The notes: a model not told the origin generated them from the sequence alone. Positions 46,520 to 58,024 are shown, counted from the first letter of the stretch. The stretch: 64,000 nucleotides of DNA from Antedon bifida (GCA_963402885.1 OY727100.1:21547665-21611664); one strand, 5' to 3'. Numbers and translations: made by a program.

Positions 46520-49500
46520 ATGCCTAAAATTTCACCTCATCAAAAACTTTTTCGGAGGTTTAGTGACCCAGCCTCTTTTCAGGTATGTTCATTTCACTTA
46601 AGTCGTTTAACCCCTCCGAAAATATATACAGCACTTTTTCGTAAGTGCGACAATCGAAACATTACCCATTTGAACTATAGCTTTGTTCCCACTATAATGC
46701 AAAGACGTAGTGCGTAATGTAAGTAATTTGACCAATCACAACTCGATGGATCATGCATAATTATGTCGTGATTGGTAAAATTACTTGCGTATGTGCATTG
46801 CGTCCAAGTGGGAACCAAGCTTGAAATTAAATGTACTGAAATCAAGTGTGCATTTCTATGACCATCTGAAACTAAAAAAAATATTATATTGTAAAAATTG
46901 ATGATATATGCTGTAATTATAACATTAAAATATTGTTATTCCTCAGAAAACCGAAATGAATTTATCCGATGATGAAGCCATCGCTGTATCATCCTCGACG
47001 ATTGATGACAACGATATCGACCTCGTTAATTTACAAGGTCAGAGTGACAACCTAACTGATGACAATCAGTTGCGACGGCCGATGAATGCGTTCTTGTTGT
47101 TCTGCAAGAGACATCGTGCCATCGTGAAGCAGAAACACCCGTGGTTGGACAACCGCTCTTGCACCAAGATGCTAGCAGACATGTGGGCTGTCTTGGATCC
47201 TGATGAAAAGAACAGATACTTACAGTTAGCTAGAGAGGTAACTTAAGCTCTGTCTACACTAACAAACTTTATGTAACAAAAAAATGTGATGTGCCCATAT
47301 ATCGACATGATGATGTCATATCACTACCATATTTGGGCATATCGCTACCATATTTGGGCACATCACACTTTTTGTGTTCAAACTGTGTTTATTTCAACAT
47401 ATTTTGTCATGTGCAACTGTGCATAAATTTGGTCAGTTGTATGGAGCGCTTATGTTGACAAAGTTTCATGTCAACATAAGGTCAAGTTAAAATTGATCTG
47501 ATTTGCTGTAACATCCATCCATCTTTTGTTCTCATCCCCTAACCCAGTGTCTATCCAATGTGTATAGCATTTAACCAATTTACTAACATTTTTTGTCGCA
47601 GTGTAAGGCAGCTTTTATGAAAGCCCATCCGGACTACAAATGGTGTGGAACCAGTCGCCACAAATCAAACTCTGGTGCTTGCCCGGTATCGTCTAGGAAG
47701 GTGTTCCCTATGAAGGACGTGTCAAAGTTGAACCTTGGTCGTATCGCCAAAGAGGGTATTACAGTTGGTAAACTAGCAGGTAAGGTAGAACCTCTCCTTT
47801 GGGACAACCCTATTAAGGGGACACTTTACCTCACGCACAAGGAGCAATATCTGTTGTAACACTACAGCCAACTCCCATTCGGGAGACACCCTAGGCGGTC
47901 ACGTTGGTGTCCCGTCAATAAAGCTTTAGTTTGGTGGTTAACGTACTTGCCTTTCAATCCCAAGGTCCGGGGTTGAATCCTGACCTAGTACCAGGGTTGT
48001 AACTCACAACTCTTTCAACTCCACTCTCTAAGCCTCAAACGAGATAAGCATGATAAATTATAAAATAGTTTATCCATCCTGTAATTGGCGAGTTTGTGCT
48101 TGCTGTTGGATGCGTATGAAATTTTTTTTTAAATGGTTACATTTTATTCGAATTTCCACTCGTTAAGTTTGTCAAATTTTATCGCTACAAGCTGATTTCA
48201 TTTTGTATTTAGATCCAGAGAGCATGGGAGGTCTAAGCATGCTCTTACTAGCTGGACAACACGCCATGGTGAAACCAGAGAGTTCATCAGGAAGCTGCAA
48301 GCAAGAGGTTGAGGATGAAGAACCTGTTAGCCCCACATCAACTCTCTTTCAACTGGCTCAGGTAGTGCATAGTCTAGACTATCAAACTAAGTATGGTGTG
48401 CCCAAATATGGTAGTGATATGCCCAAATATGGTAGTGATATGCCCAAATATGGTAGTGATATGCCCAAATACGGTAGTGATATGCCCAAATATGGTAGTG
48501 ATATGCCCAAATATGGTAGTGATATGATGTCATTGTATTTGTTGTCACATAAAGTTTGATAGTGTACACAGAATTTGTTGTTTTTATTATAATTAGAAAT
48601 CTTCACATATTTTCTTAAACTGTAATAGTAGTATTTTGTTACTAATATTTGTGACGGATGTGTTTTGTTTTTTCAGATGTGCTCTGATCGCCTGCCAATG
48701 TCTGTTATGATGAAAAGGAAAGAAAAGGAACAGTATGAGAGCAAGAAAAGTCCAAATTCTTCCACAAAATTTGAACAAAGTGATGATGAAGACGTTGCCT
48801 CTGCACATGGGTCGTGCAAGAAAAAGAGAAAGAAAGACTGTCACAGTAAAAAACGTTTAGATAAAAAAGACAATATAAAAAACAAGGAAAGTTCTGATTG
48901 TTCAAAAGATGAAGAGTGTCAGAAAGCAGGATCAAAGATGAAAAGTAAAGGAAAGAAGAAAAAGAAATCCAAGAGTAAAGAGAAAGAAACGGACAAAAGC
49001 GCAAGTAAAAACAAACCGAATTCATTAGATGAAAACAATGCGAATTGCGACGATAGGTTAGACGTACAAGACATGGACGATGACGGCACAAAGATCAAAT
49101 CAGACAACGATCAGATTTCTGATGATGAAAGTGGAACTCCAAGGCGGCGACAGTCATCGCGGTCGTGCAAAGGGCGTCTTTATCGTGAGTTTGTAATGGA
49201 AGGGATGTTGGAGACGCTACAACGTCAAGAACGACCTTTCAACTGTAAGAAGACTTGGCGCCACGAGAACACAACTTTTACCGACGAGGAGGATATGATT
49301 TTCGAGCAAGAAATAGAGAAATGGCAGAAAACTGGTAAAAAGAGGCGGAGAAGGACAATCAGTGGGTGTGGTTCAAACATTATGTAAGTTTACACCAGCA
49401 CTAAAGCTCTGTCCACACTATCAAACTAGTTTGACACAAAGTGTGATGTGCCCAAATATGGTAGTGATATACCCAAATATGGTAGTGGTATGACATCATC

Positions 49501-51270
49501 ATGTCCATATATGGGCATTTTTTTTTGTCAAATAAACTTTGATAGTGTACACAGAGCTTTAAAACTTTATGTGACAAAAAAAAAGGTGATGTAGGCAGAG
49601 CTTAAGAAAAAATAGACGCACTAACATTATGTACTATCTTCCATTGTTTAAAGTAAATGTATAACCAATTTAAATTTGTTTCTTTAGTGACTATGGAGAA
49701 ATAAATATCGAGGCAAAATTAGCAGCTTTACCTCAGTTGTCAATGGATCAGTTCCGACCCAAGACAAAAGCCCAACGATCAAAGAAGAGCGCCAAAATGT
49801 ACAAGAATGCCATGTTTTTCAGAAAAGATGGTAAACATAAGCACAAGACAAACGAAAATGGTAAGTTCTTATTCATTCTCAAACTTATTTTTACACGCCA
49901 CATAAGAGACACCCCTATTAAGGGGACACGTATGGACACCTCTTTTCAGTTGACACCCCTATTCAGGGGACACCTCTTTTCAGAGGACACGCCACTTAAG
50001 AGACACCCCTATTAAGGGGACACTTATGGACACCTCTTTTCAGTGGACACCCCTATTAATGGGACACCTCTTTTAAGAGGACACCCCACTTAAGAGACAC
50101 CCCTATTAAGTGGACACCCCTATTAAGTGGAAACTTTGTGAGGTCTGAATGTGGTCCCCTTAATAGAAGTTCCTGATAGTTACTGTTGTTGAAATACTTT
50201 CTATTTTCAGCTATAATTAAACCGAGAAAGTTTGAACCAGAAATAAAAGGAAGCCGTAAACGAAAGGCGAAGAAATCGGCCATTATCCACTTAGTTCCAC
50301 GATTAGAAGGTAACATTTACAAAATAAAATATTTTTGTTTTTCCATTTTTTCTTCCATGGCCTCATTGAAGTTCAATGTTCTAGTGGTATTAAGCTCTGT
50401 CTACACTATCAAACTAGTTTGACAAAAAAAAGTGTGATGTTCCCAAATATTATGATAGTGATATGCCCAATGGTAGTGATATGACATCATCATGTCCATA
50501 TATGGGCACATCACATTATTTTGACAGATAAAGTTTGATAGTGTAGACAGAGCTTTATGTTAATTCAGTTCACTTTGGTTTGTATTAGATGGTTGTATTG
50601 AAGACACTAAAGACAATAACAATAGCAGAGTGTTGGATAATGAAAAAGCCACTGAAAATAATGATGAATTTACCAAGATCAAAATTCCCTATCACAAATT
50701 TAGTTTAACAGACCTCGCAGAAGTAGCATCGAAGGAGGTGAAACCTTGCAGGTAAGAGATACTGACATGAAGAACAATAGAACCTCTATTAAGGGGACAC
50801 CTTTTGGACCCAACAAAGTGTCTCCTTGATAGAGATACTGAAATGCATGTACAGTAAAACCTGTATCAAGGGGACACCTTTGAGACCCAACAAAATGCCC
50901 CCTTGATAGAGATACTAAAATGCATGTACTGTAAAATGTCTAATAATGGGACACTTTTGTGTGTCCCCTTGATAGATTGTCCCTTGAATATGAATTACTT
51001 GTTCATTTCACAGGAATGTGTCCCCTTAGTAGGGGTTACCCTGAATAGGGGTTCCATAAAGGGGACACTCGCCTGTGAAGGAACATCGGCCATTTATGAC
51101 ACACATTTTTATTATCCCTGTAAATTTATTTCTAGTGTGTTATTTTTATTTTTTTACAATTTTTATTTACCATCAGCTCAAATATTGTTAGTATGAATGT
51201 TCACAAGCCAAGCAAACCATCTGCCATCACATCAACTGGTATTCATCGTCCTCCTCTAATGGTGCCGTAA
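46520..51270 (+). CDS. BBX: Bobby sox HMG-box transcription factor
   Basis: Nine coding exons: 46520-46582, 46947-47237, 47602-47779, 48213-48361, 48677-49383, 49688-49860, 50211-50309, 50589-50751 and 51177-51270, in frame, 638 aa. An in-frame TGA six bases before the ATG, within the same exon, supports this start. The HMG box spans about residues 64-135 (RRPMNAFLLFCKRHR, MLADMWAVLDPDEK, FMKAHPDYKWC). Further BBX hallmarks are GGLSMLLLAGQHAM after the box, a Lys-rich stretch, SSRSCKGRLYREFVMEGML, KRKAKKSAIIHLV and FSLTDLAEVA near the end, in the same order as in vertebrate BBX. It should act in the nucleus as a DNA-binding regulator of growth or the cell cycle. Five introns hold repeats of family A, B or C, and several of those introns are only about 300 bases long. 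Confidence 0.93.
46679..46825. repeat. Family A MITE in BBX intron 1
   Basis: AGCTTTGTTCCCACTATAAT and CCAAGTGGGAACCAAGCTTG are inverted ends; the centre lies near 46752. Confidence 0.75.
47244..47390. repeat. Family B MITE just inside BBX intron 2
   Basis: TTAAGCTCTGTCTACACTAA starts 6 bases after the donor GTAACT at 47238. The right arm is degraded beyond GGGCACATCACAC. Confidence 0.75.
47784..48060 (+). repeat. Family C repeat followed by tRNA-like SINE
   Basis: GTAGAACCTCTCC with CCCTATTAAGGGGACAC marks family C to about 47925. From 47928, TTTAGTTTGGTGGTTAACG and GGTCCGGGGTTGAATCC form a tRNA-like head. It lies in BBX intron 3. Confidence 0.6.
48366..48575. repeat. Family B MITE with internal 21-bp array, BBX intron 4
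   Basis: The degraded left arm AGTCTAGACTATCAAACT begins about 4-10 bases after the donor at 48362. The right arm is GATAGTGTACACAGAATTT. Six in-line copies of a 21-base unit (GCCCAAATATGGTAGTGATA plus T, 48400-48525) replace the one or two seen in other B copies. Confidence 0.9.
49402..49604. repeat. Family B MITE in BBX intron 5
   Basis: TAAAGCTCTGTCCACACTAT starts 18 bases after the donor at 49384. The first palindrome ends at about 49562 and a second partial right arm continues to GTAGGCAGAGCTTAA. Together they fill about two-thirds of the 304-base intron. Confidence 0.85.
49897..50165. repeat. Family C array in BBX intron 6
   Basis: Repeated AGAGACACCCCTATTAAGGG, GGACACCTCTTTTCAG and similar units run head to tail over about 270 bases and end GTGGTCCCCTTAATAG, ending about 45 bases before the exon 7 acceptor. 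Confidence 0.8.
50390..50557. repeat. Family B MITE in BBX intron 7
   Basis: TTAAGCTCTGTCTACACTAT and GTGTAGACAGAGCTTTA are inverted ends. The element takes up 168 of 279 intron bases and ends 31 bases before the exon 8 acceptor. Confidence 0.88.
50778..51075. repeat. Family C array in BBX intron 8
   Basis: AGAACCTCTATTAAGGGGAC, CAACAAAGTGTCTCCTTGAT and GATACTGAAATGCATGTACA occur twice about 105 bases apart, followed by GGGTTACCCTGAATAGGGG. Confidence 0.8.
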
Positions 51271-53572
51271 TCATCCTCCATGGTACCACCAAACCCATGA
51301 ATATCCAACTCAGTCTTGCCTTTTACAGTGGTGCATTTCAACCAGAACAAACGAGGTCAGTTTTTAAATGTCAGATTTGTATAGTTAATAAATAGAATGC
51401 CAAATATGGAATTTTGTACAGTAGCCAAATGATTAAATATTTGGCTTCAATGATGACAATCGGAATTTTTTATAAGAAAATTATATTATGAAAATGATGA
51501 AATCAGTTTTGACACCAGACGTATTATGTGTCATACATGTGGACATTTATGCATGGATGAATTATGAAACGAGGATGGAATAAATTTATCAATGGTTTCT
51601 AAACTAAATTCGCTACGGCAGTACTAAAGTGTTTCTACTGGGATTCACTACATGCTTGAGCGGTCAACGAAGAATACTCATGTTTATTTAATCCTGCAAA
51701 CAAAAACGAAACTTAAAACGTTCGAAAATTGCAGGTTTTTACAAATTCTTCATCGCTGAAAATAAATGGTAAACAAAAGGAGAGCGGAGAAAAAAATAAG
51801 AATTTTTCAGATTTCATAAATTCATTGCATATTGAAAAGGAAAGCAGGACAAGAAAAGTTTTGTTGAAACATGTAAATCGTGTTTATGACTCTGATCATG
51901 TCCGTCCGCAATCGTAATTACAGGAAAATGGCGGTTGTTTCACTCAATTATCGCTTAAATTGAAGGAATTTGTGGCATGGTTCCGTAGGTTGGTGCAAGT
52001 GCAATATAGAAGGTTTCTATACAAGGACCTATATAGCGAGTATGTACATCTAGATTTTAATACTGTTATTTTATAAATTCCATCACCAAGCTAGTAGATG
52101 GCATTTTACACTGCCAACAAAACTTAAAATGATCTGTATTGTGAAAAAAATGTTTCATCGTAAAGTTTGAATAATTTCAACCATGTCTACCTGGTTTCAA
52201 TAAACAAGACACTACGTTCATTTTTTGAACAGTGGAAGACCCTTTAATAACTGGTTAGTGACGTTCACATTCATTTCTTGGCACCACGGATGGTTTGATG
52301 CTTTTCGATCAAACTTTGTGCAGACGATTATACCAGTTTTCTGTAGTGCGAAAATTTGCAGCACAAATTATGTTTTGTTGTTTTTTACAATTGACTTTTT
52401 TCTTCATATAATTGTTTTGATGTCAATGAATATTTATGCATTTGAAGTATTACATTACAGGGTGCAAAGGTTATTACAGTATATTTATTTAGTGAAAGAT
52501 AATTTGGAAGCTACAAATCTCCAGAGCGGAAAAGAAATTGCCTAGTAGTAGGAGTGGTCAATTCCTCCATGGAGGATAGTAATAGTAACCTTTAATTTTC
52601 ATGTAGCACCAATCGACTAGACTGCACAGCTGTCAAGTCAAAAAGTCATTCTAAATGTTAGGTTTGTAGTCATGTGGTGCGGAAACTCAACTCTCAACCA
52701 CAACTGATTGTGCTTTTGAACAACAAACTAGTCGGAATAAGGAATCATTTTTACACTATTAATGGTTTAGTTATTATAGACTTCAGTATAATAATCACAA
52801 AGTCTACCAAAACCATTATAGCGCCCTCTATTTCATAAAATTTAAATTTTATACAATATTTAATATCATTTGTGTCTGAGACAAAAATGTTTTTATACTT
52901 TTTCCAGACATATTTTTTTTTATTAAGTTTATAGAGTTACACATCTTAGGGCCTGTTTAGACCAACGGAGTTATGCTTTTGTATCGTACACGGCATACAA
53001 CTCCGAACAGGTCTGAACCAGGAAAAGATTAGTGGAAGCCACACTGACTTTTGTTTGTTACGAAAGCTCAAGGTACATGGTTAGTGTACGACGCTTATAA
53101 TACGGTAGTCATGTATTAATGATTTTGACCTCCAACCAATCAATTTTACTCTTACATTAGTTAAGTGAATCTGAACACTATTAAGACAATGTGACCTTTA
53201 ACATGGATCTGAACGTCGTACTGTTAAAGTTGAAATGAAGGTGTTATGCTATTCCCAGCAATAGCATCACAATTCAATGTCAATAACCTTCCTATATTTA
53301 AGTATTGTGGTAATTTTATCTCAATGCTGATATGGTGAGAACTGTATGGACATCCTCTGATTGTTGTATCAAAATATATTATGAAACATTAATAATATAT
53401 CACTCATAAAATTAGCCCCACCTGGTTTTAGGTTGTGGTATGCTCAAAGCAACTGAAAATACAGACAACAATCAAAGAAAACTATAAAAGGGGTCAAGGG
53501 TCAAGTCTAGGTCATCTGATGAAAAATTCAAAATGATTTTTTTTATCCAGGTCACTCCTTTTACTATCACAG

Positions 53573-53726
53573 CAGGGCCGTAGCCAGCATGAGGTAGACG
53601 AGGCGCTCGCCTCATCTGAAATCTTCAATTTTCACCACCCACCCCAATTCCCCAGCAGAGATCGTCATATTTTATATTAATAGTTATATTTAAAGCATCT
53701 TTGCCTCATCTGTTGCTACGGCCTTG
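53573..53726. mobile_element. 154-bp family D MITE
   Basis: Ends CAGGGCCGTAGCCAGC and, inverted, CAAGGCCGTAGCAACAG. The direct repeat CACAG flanks it (53568-53572, 53727-53731). The interior GGCGCTCGCCTCATCTGAAA is shared, inverted, with the 37142 copy. Confidence 0.88.
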
Positions 53727-54423
53727 CACAGCATTACTCCGAAAAATTTAAAATCGAATAAGCGCTTCCAACTTGCTTGTTATTATTAATAGCAGGCCAA
53801 CTGCAGGCCTTGTCTTTTAAGGTGAGTGAGTGCGATCACTCCTACACACTCCTAAACTGCCCTTGAGGAGTGCGATTTACAACATGCCTTAATTTGGTTT
53901 GAAAATACAAACAGCACACCTACAGCACCCCTGAATGTATTGAGGAGTGCAATTTGTAGCACACCTATGATTTTCAAAGGCCCGCAACTGGTTGTCCAAA
54001 TACTGTACATTGCAGACTATCCCACTGGTGGTACTGTACATTCATTCAGGTGCGGGTACCTATAATATTTAAAAATGCTGGAACCACCATTGCCCTCTCA
54101 AAATATTTGTTCCCCTCTACCACCATTATATATTGAGATACATCTACACAGTATGTAATGTGTTACTATTTTTAGGTCTAGCAGCCAAAGTTTTATTTAT
54201 TCAAATAATATTGAATATAAGAAAAAGAGATGTTTTTTGGTGTTGCAATAATGTAAGTTTAAAACACGTTTTTAAACTTAATTAAATATATGGATTGGTT
54301 TTCTTTTCACCCAAATGTTTTTTGGGTTTTTTTTTTTTTGTAGAGAGTTTATATGTTTTTGAAATTGTACAATGTGGTAGCGTATCACATGACCATAATA
54401 TGGTGCAAAAAATGAATTAAAGA

Positions 54424-54822
54424 ATTTAATCGGGGAGTTGTAACTCTAAGTAACTAGAGTCAAATGACCGAGCGGTTAAGGCAGAGGCGCCGTTTACCGT
54501 ACCTAAAGACCCAACAACATCGGCAAGGGTTCGAGGCCGACTCGCTCCTAGTTCTGGTCGTGGAACAAGTCTTCTCGGATAAGGACTATAAACCGTAGGT
54601 CCAGTGTACACAGTTATAACCTGTGTGCACTTTAAAGAACCCAGCTCATTATTCGAAAAGAGTAGGGGGTTACCCCGGTGAACTGGTTCACAAAATAGCC
54701 CCTGTATCAGGGGGATTACCACCTATCTGATAGGACAGTGATTAATTCACTATTGTTAATCCTTGGCCACATTGCCTAAAGACATAAAAAAAAAAAAAAT
54801 AGAAACAACTCCCCGATTTAAT
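54424..54822 (+). repeat. tRNA-derived SINE enclosed by an 18-bp inverted repeat
   Basis: TGACCGAGCGGTTAAGGC (A box) and GGGTTCGAGGCCGACTC (B box) open a SINE body. Conserved GGAACAAGTCTTCTCGG, AAGAACCCAGCTC and an A-rich tail follow (to about 54800). Outside it, 54424-54441 and 54805-54822 are inverted copies of ATTTAATCGGGGAGTTGT with one mismatch. Confidence 0.8.
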
Positions 54823-55651
54823 ATTCCAAACATGGAGTTATAATTTAGCTAAATGTGTTTATGTTTATTTACAGAGCACTACCATTTGTTGTAATTTATG
54901 ATTTAATCATATTTTTTTTCAATTACCTCAATAAATTTTTATTATATCATTGTAAATTTATATATTATTATACTGTACATTTATGTTGGTTTATTTTAAT
55001 ATTTTGAACTAAAATTTAACTTTTTGTAAAAATATTTATGTATATTAAATGAGTATGTACAGAAGATATGATTTTATCATCAGAGTACCATTATAAACGA
55101 TGTATTATAATTAAAATTAAAGTATTCTATAATATTGTGTTTTTTAGTGGTTGAAAATGATTTAATCAAGGGCCTGTTTCTGCTGCATAACTTGTTGAAT
55201 AGAAAATAGAATTCAAAATAAAATGTTTATATCGACGGCATTTCTGCTAAGTGTGTGCTTCAAAAAATTGTTTTAAAATCAGTGAGCTGGGTGGTCATCT
55301 GGTTACATGGCAACACTGAATTGATTAGGTGTTTTAACCGTTATTTTCACGCTGCCGGTTATTGACAATTCGTCCTCCACAGTTATCGGTTATTTTTCGC
55401 ATCAGAAACAGACCCCAAGATTAGGTTCAATAATAATAATATGTTGTGGTGTGGGGAATCGCAACAAAAAGAGAAAAAAAACTGCCACATAATATATCTA
55501 TGTATGTCCAATATTCAAAGCCAGCATGAACTATCCATTTGAGTATGTTGCTTACCAATATAAATATGTAAAAACTATGTTATGGTGCTGAACTAACAGT
55601 ATTGTAATTTGATTCCAGCATGTTCACAATTAACTCACTAGACAACTGATC

Positions 55652-55821
55652 TAAAGCTCTGTCCACACTATCAAACTAGTTTGACAGAAAAAGTGTGATG
55701 TGCCCAAATATGGTAGTGATATGCCCAACTATGGTAGTGATATGACATCATCATGTCCATATAATAATGGGCACATCACATTTTTTGTAACATAAAGTTA
55801 GATAGTGTAGACAGAACTTAA
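55652..55821. repeat. Family B MITE, intergenic
   Basis: TAAAGCTCTGTCCACACTAT and GTGTAGACAGAACTTA are inverted ends, with two GCCCAA-TATGGTAGTGATA units between them. This copy is not near any exon I can see. Confidence 0.88.
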
Positions 55822-56548
55822 GTTTGTTTTTATATTTTTTATGTAACCGATGATACAGTTAAGCTCCCAATACCGTACACTCTCTAAAAAATGCAGTATC
55901 TGAGCTATATCATTTTAAATTCTGGTTAGAGCACTAATTTATTCCGGTAATTCACTCAAAACCAGCAATACAATGTGTTGACATTTTTTGAGTCAGAGTG
56001 CTTGACGGAATACAATAATTAAATCATTTGTAATCGTTTGTTCCTAAATGTTGATCACGCAACCCAGTTAAAATATTGTATCAGTAATCCATCTTAGATA
56101 CATTAATTCTTGAAAAGCATAAACCTCGTAAATTGGCGTGTCATTAATTAATTACACATTTGTTTTAAATGTATAACATTATCTTGTATATATGCAGAGT
56201 GGGCATATTATATACTATTTAAATTATTAAAAAAATTAACGCCCATCTCGCGCTCTTCGGAATTGTAAATACATATTTTATTATATTTTATGGATAACAA
56301 TCGTTATATTATTATTCATTTACATATTTGTAAAATAGAATTATATTACTAGAATGAAGATTTATGCAGTAGTATTTAGTAGTAACAATGCATGCTCAAC
56401 ATTGCTATGACAGTACACATAGTATTATTTTTAATTACTGTAATTAATAATAGTAATAAACAATCTTAAGCTAACATGTTTTCATCGATTTTGTTTGCAA
56501 TATTTGAGAATTTCTTCGTACAATAATACTTTTTATTTTGTCACATAG

Positions 56549-56657
56549 CAAAGCTCAACTTTATATACCGTATACTGTATCCTCTGGTAAAATCCTACCC
56601 CTAGAACACGAAATCGGGCCGACTTTATGGGACGGGACTATACCTAGGGAAACCCTG
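56549..56657 (+). CDS. Candidate orphan exon, unidentified
   Basis: Between TCACATAG and a GTAAGC donor an open frame reads AQLYIPYTVSSGKILPLEHE then IGPTLWDGTIPRETL. Its composition is more protein-like than that of its surroundings. The frame also stays open past the donor to a stop at 56759, so it could be a terminal exon. No neighbouring exon was found and the family is not recognised. Confidence 0.35.
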
Positions 56658-56811
56658 GTAAGCATTTCTTGTAAAAACTCATCTGAACTAGCTAGAGAGG
56701 CCTACATCCAGACCAAAAGTCAATACTGGGACTATACCGAGGGATATGCCTGTTTGTGAAATCAGACATAAACTAGAGGGTGGGATTAAACTCGAAGTTG
56801 TAGTTGAATTC

Positions 56812-56872
56812 CTCCTTGGGGACACCCTATTCAGGGGACAACCCTGTTAAGTGTTAAGGGGACACACTTCAT
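56812..56872. repeat. Family C fragment
   Basis: TTGGGGACACCCTATTCAGG and GTTAAGGGGACACAC are typical units. It lies 150 bases beyond the MRPL17 stop codon. Confidence 0.65.
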
Positions 56873-57027
56873 GTTTGCAGCACAACACTACAGAAACAAA
56901 CCATCAATTATTTTAATATAATTATTTTTATTTATTTACTACATGTGGTGCAATGTACAGCACAGTACACATTTTTAGGACAGTCAATTATTATTCACAC
57001 AGTAATGAAAATCAACCAATAGCATAT

Positions 57028-58024
57028 TCATACTGCTGTACCTTCACTGGTACTTTTTGCAGCAACAGTCGCACCCTCAATTTCCTTCGTCGAGGGCAGT
57101 TTTACACTACTAGCTTCTAATTTCCCAGAGTTCTTTAGATCGGCCATAGCTCTACGGATCAGTTGATTTATTATCCAATCAGGATTCTTCTTTTTTTCGG
57201 GCCTTAGCGGTGGGTAAGGATTTCCTTTGTATTCAATAAAAGCAGTTGGGATTCCATTCTCATTATAACCTGGAACTTTGAGTAGCCTCGTGTACGGACC
57301 AGATTTGTTCGTTTCAAACCGTGGTACTAACACTTTAAATAGTTTGTGAATTAATTGTTTTTCCTGCAAGACCAAAGAGACAATCAAAATTAGGTTTAAT
57401 TAAATTATAATAATAATAAAAAAAATATAATTAAACATTTTTTACAATGATTTAATTTGAAGTACTGTACAGTATATATGCTATTGAAATTAGGGTGTAC
57501 TCCCAACCTCCTTAACCATTTTGTTTTGTCAATTACAAGCCTAGTCTATACGCCACTGATCATCACTTACATAGAGGTAATAGTCTGCTAGTTTCATTGC
57601 TGCTGGATCGCCATCACCCTTTTTCGCAACATTTATCAGCTGAAACAAAATTACAACATTTATTAATTAATTTAATAAATAAAATATCTTAATTTAACAC
57701 CAGTTTACAATTTTTGTATCAGTTCTTTAAAATAAAACATATTTTTTAAAAATGATTAATGAACTTGGTCCGTTATTAAACATTAAAAACATTAGAAAAC
57801 GCTAGGCCTACGTCACCGCTTGTTGGGCATCGCATTATATAGAAAGGCATGCGATATGGTGCAGTATTTACCCGTTCTGCATATTTCTGTGTCTCGTGCG
57901 CTAGGCCGTAAGTAGTCTCAAGTCGTTCGTATTTTACAAGGTTCATAACTAATCCTTGCATTAACTTAATTCGTTCCTTTGGACCTCCGGCTAGTCGCCT
58001 GTATGGTTTAAAACGTCGCAACAT
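57028..58024 (-). CDS. MRPL17: Mitochondrial large-subunit ribosomal protein bL17m
   Basis: Exons on the minus strand: 58024-57872, 57639-57571 and 57363-57028, all phase 0, 185 aa (human 175). The N-terminus has the L17 signature order: KPYRRLAGGPKERIKLMQGL, then LVKYERLETTYGLAHE, AERLINVAKKGDGDPAAMKL, ADYYL, KLFKVLVPRF and GPYTRLLKVPG with FIEYKGNPYPPL. This is the pattern of bacterial L17 with the mitochondrial C-terminal extension. The tail (KEIEGATVAAKSTSEGTAV) is low-complexity. The protein is part of the mitoribosome large subunit near the exit tunnel. Introns are short (232 and 207 bases). Confidence 0.93.

Larger units (their letters stand above)
51271..56548. other. BBX 3' flank and repeat-bearing intergenic DNA
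   Basis: After the BBX stop there is an AT-rich 3' UTR or flank. It contains a family D MITE (53573), a SINE with inverted flanks (54424-54822) and a family B copy (55652). A frame at 51735-51917 directly behind a GCAG acceptor-like site looks mildly coding (LLKHVNRVYDSDHV) but connects to no exon I can find. Confidence 0.45.

Noticed and set aside
48400..48525. CRISPR array or real protein repeat (MPKYGSD-type translation)
   Set aside because: The 21-bp units are contiguous without spacers, lie in a eukaryotic intron and belong to a family B MITE. The repeating peptide is just its translation.
48705..49091. 128-codon minus-strand frame
   Set aside because: It is the antisense of BBX coding exon 5, whose Lys codons read as Phe and Leu on the other strand.
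51735..51917. Alternative last exon of BBX
   Set aside because: Joining it to the BBX exon 8 donor gives an immediate stop, and no donor in exon 9 puts it in frame.
52225..52545. 106-codon frame with hydrophobic stretches
   Set aside because: It starts without context, has AT-driven Phe/Ile/Leu composition and no homologous-looking motif. It is probably chance in AT-rich DNA.
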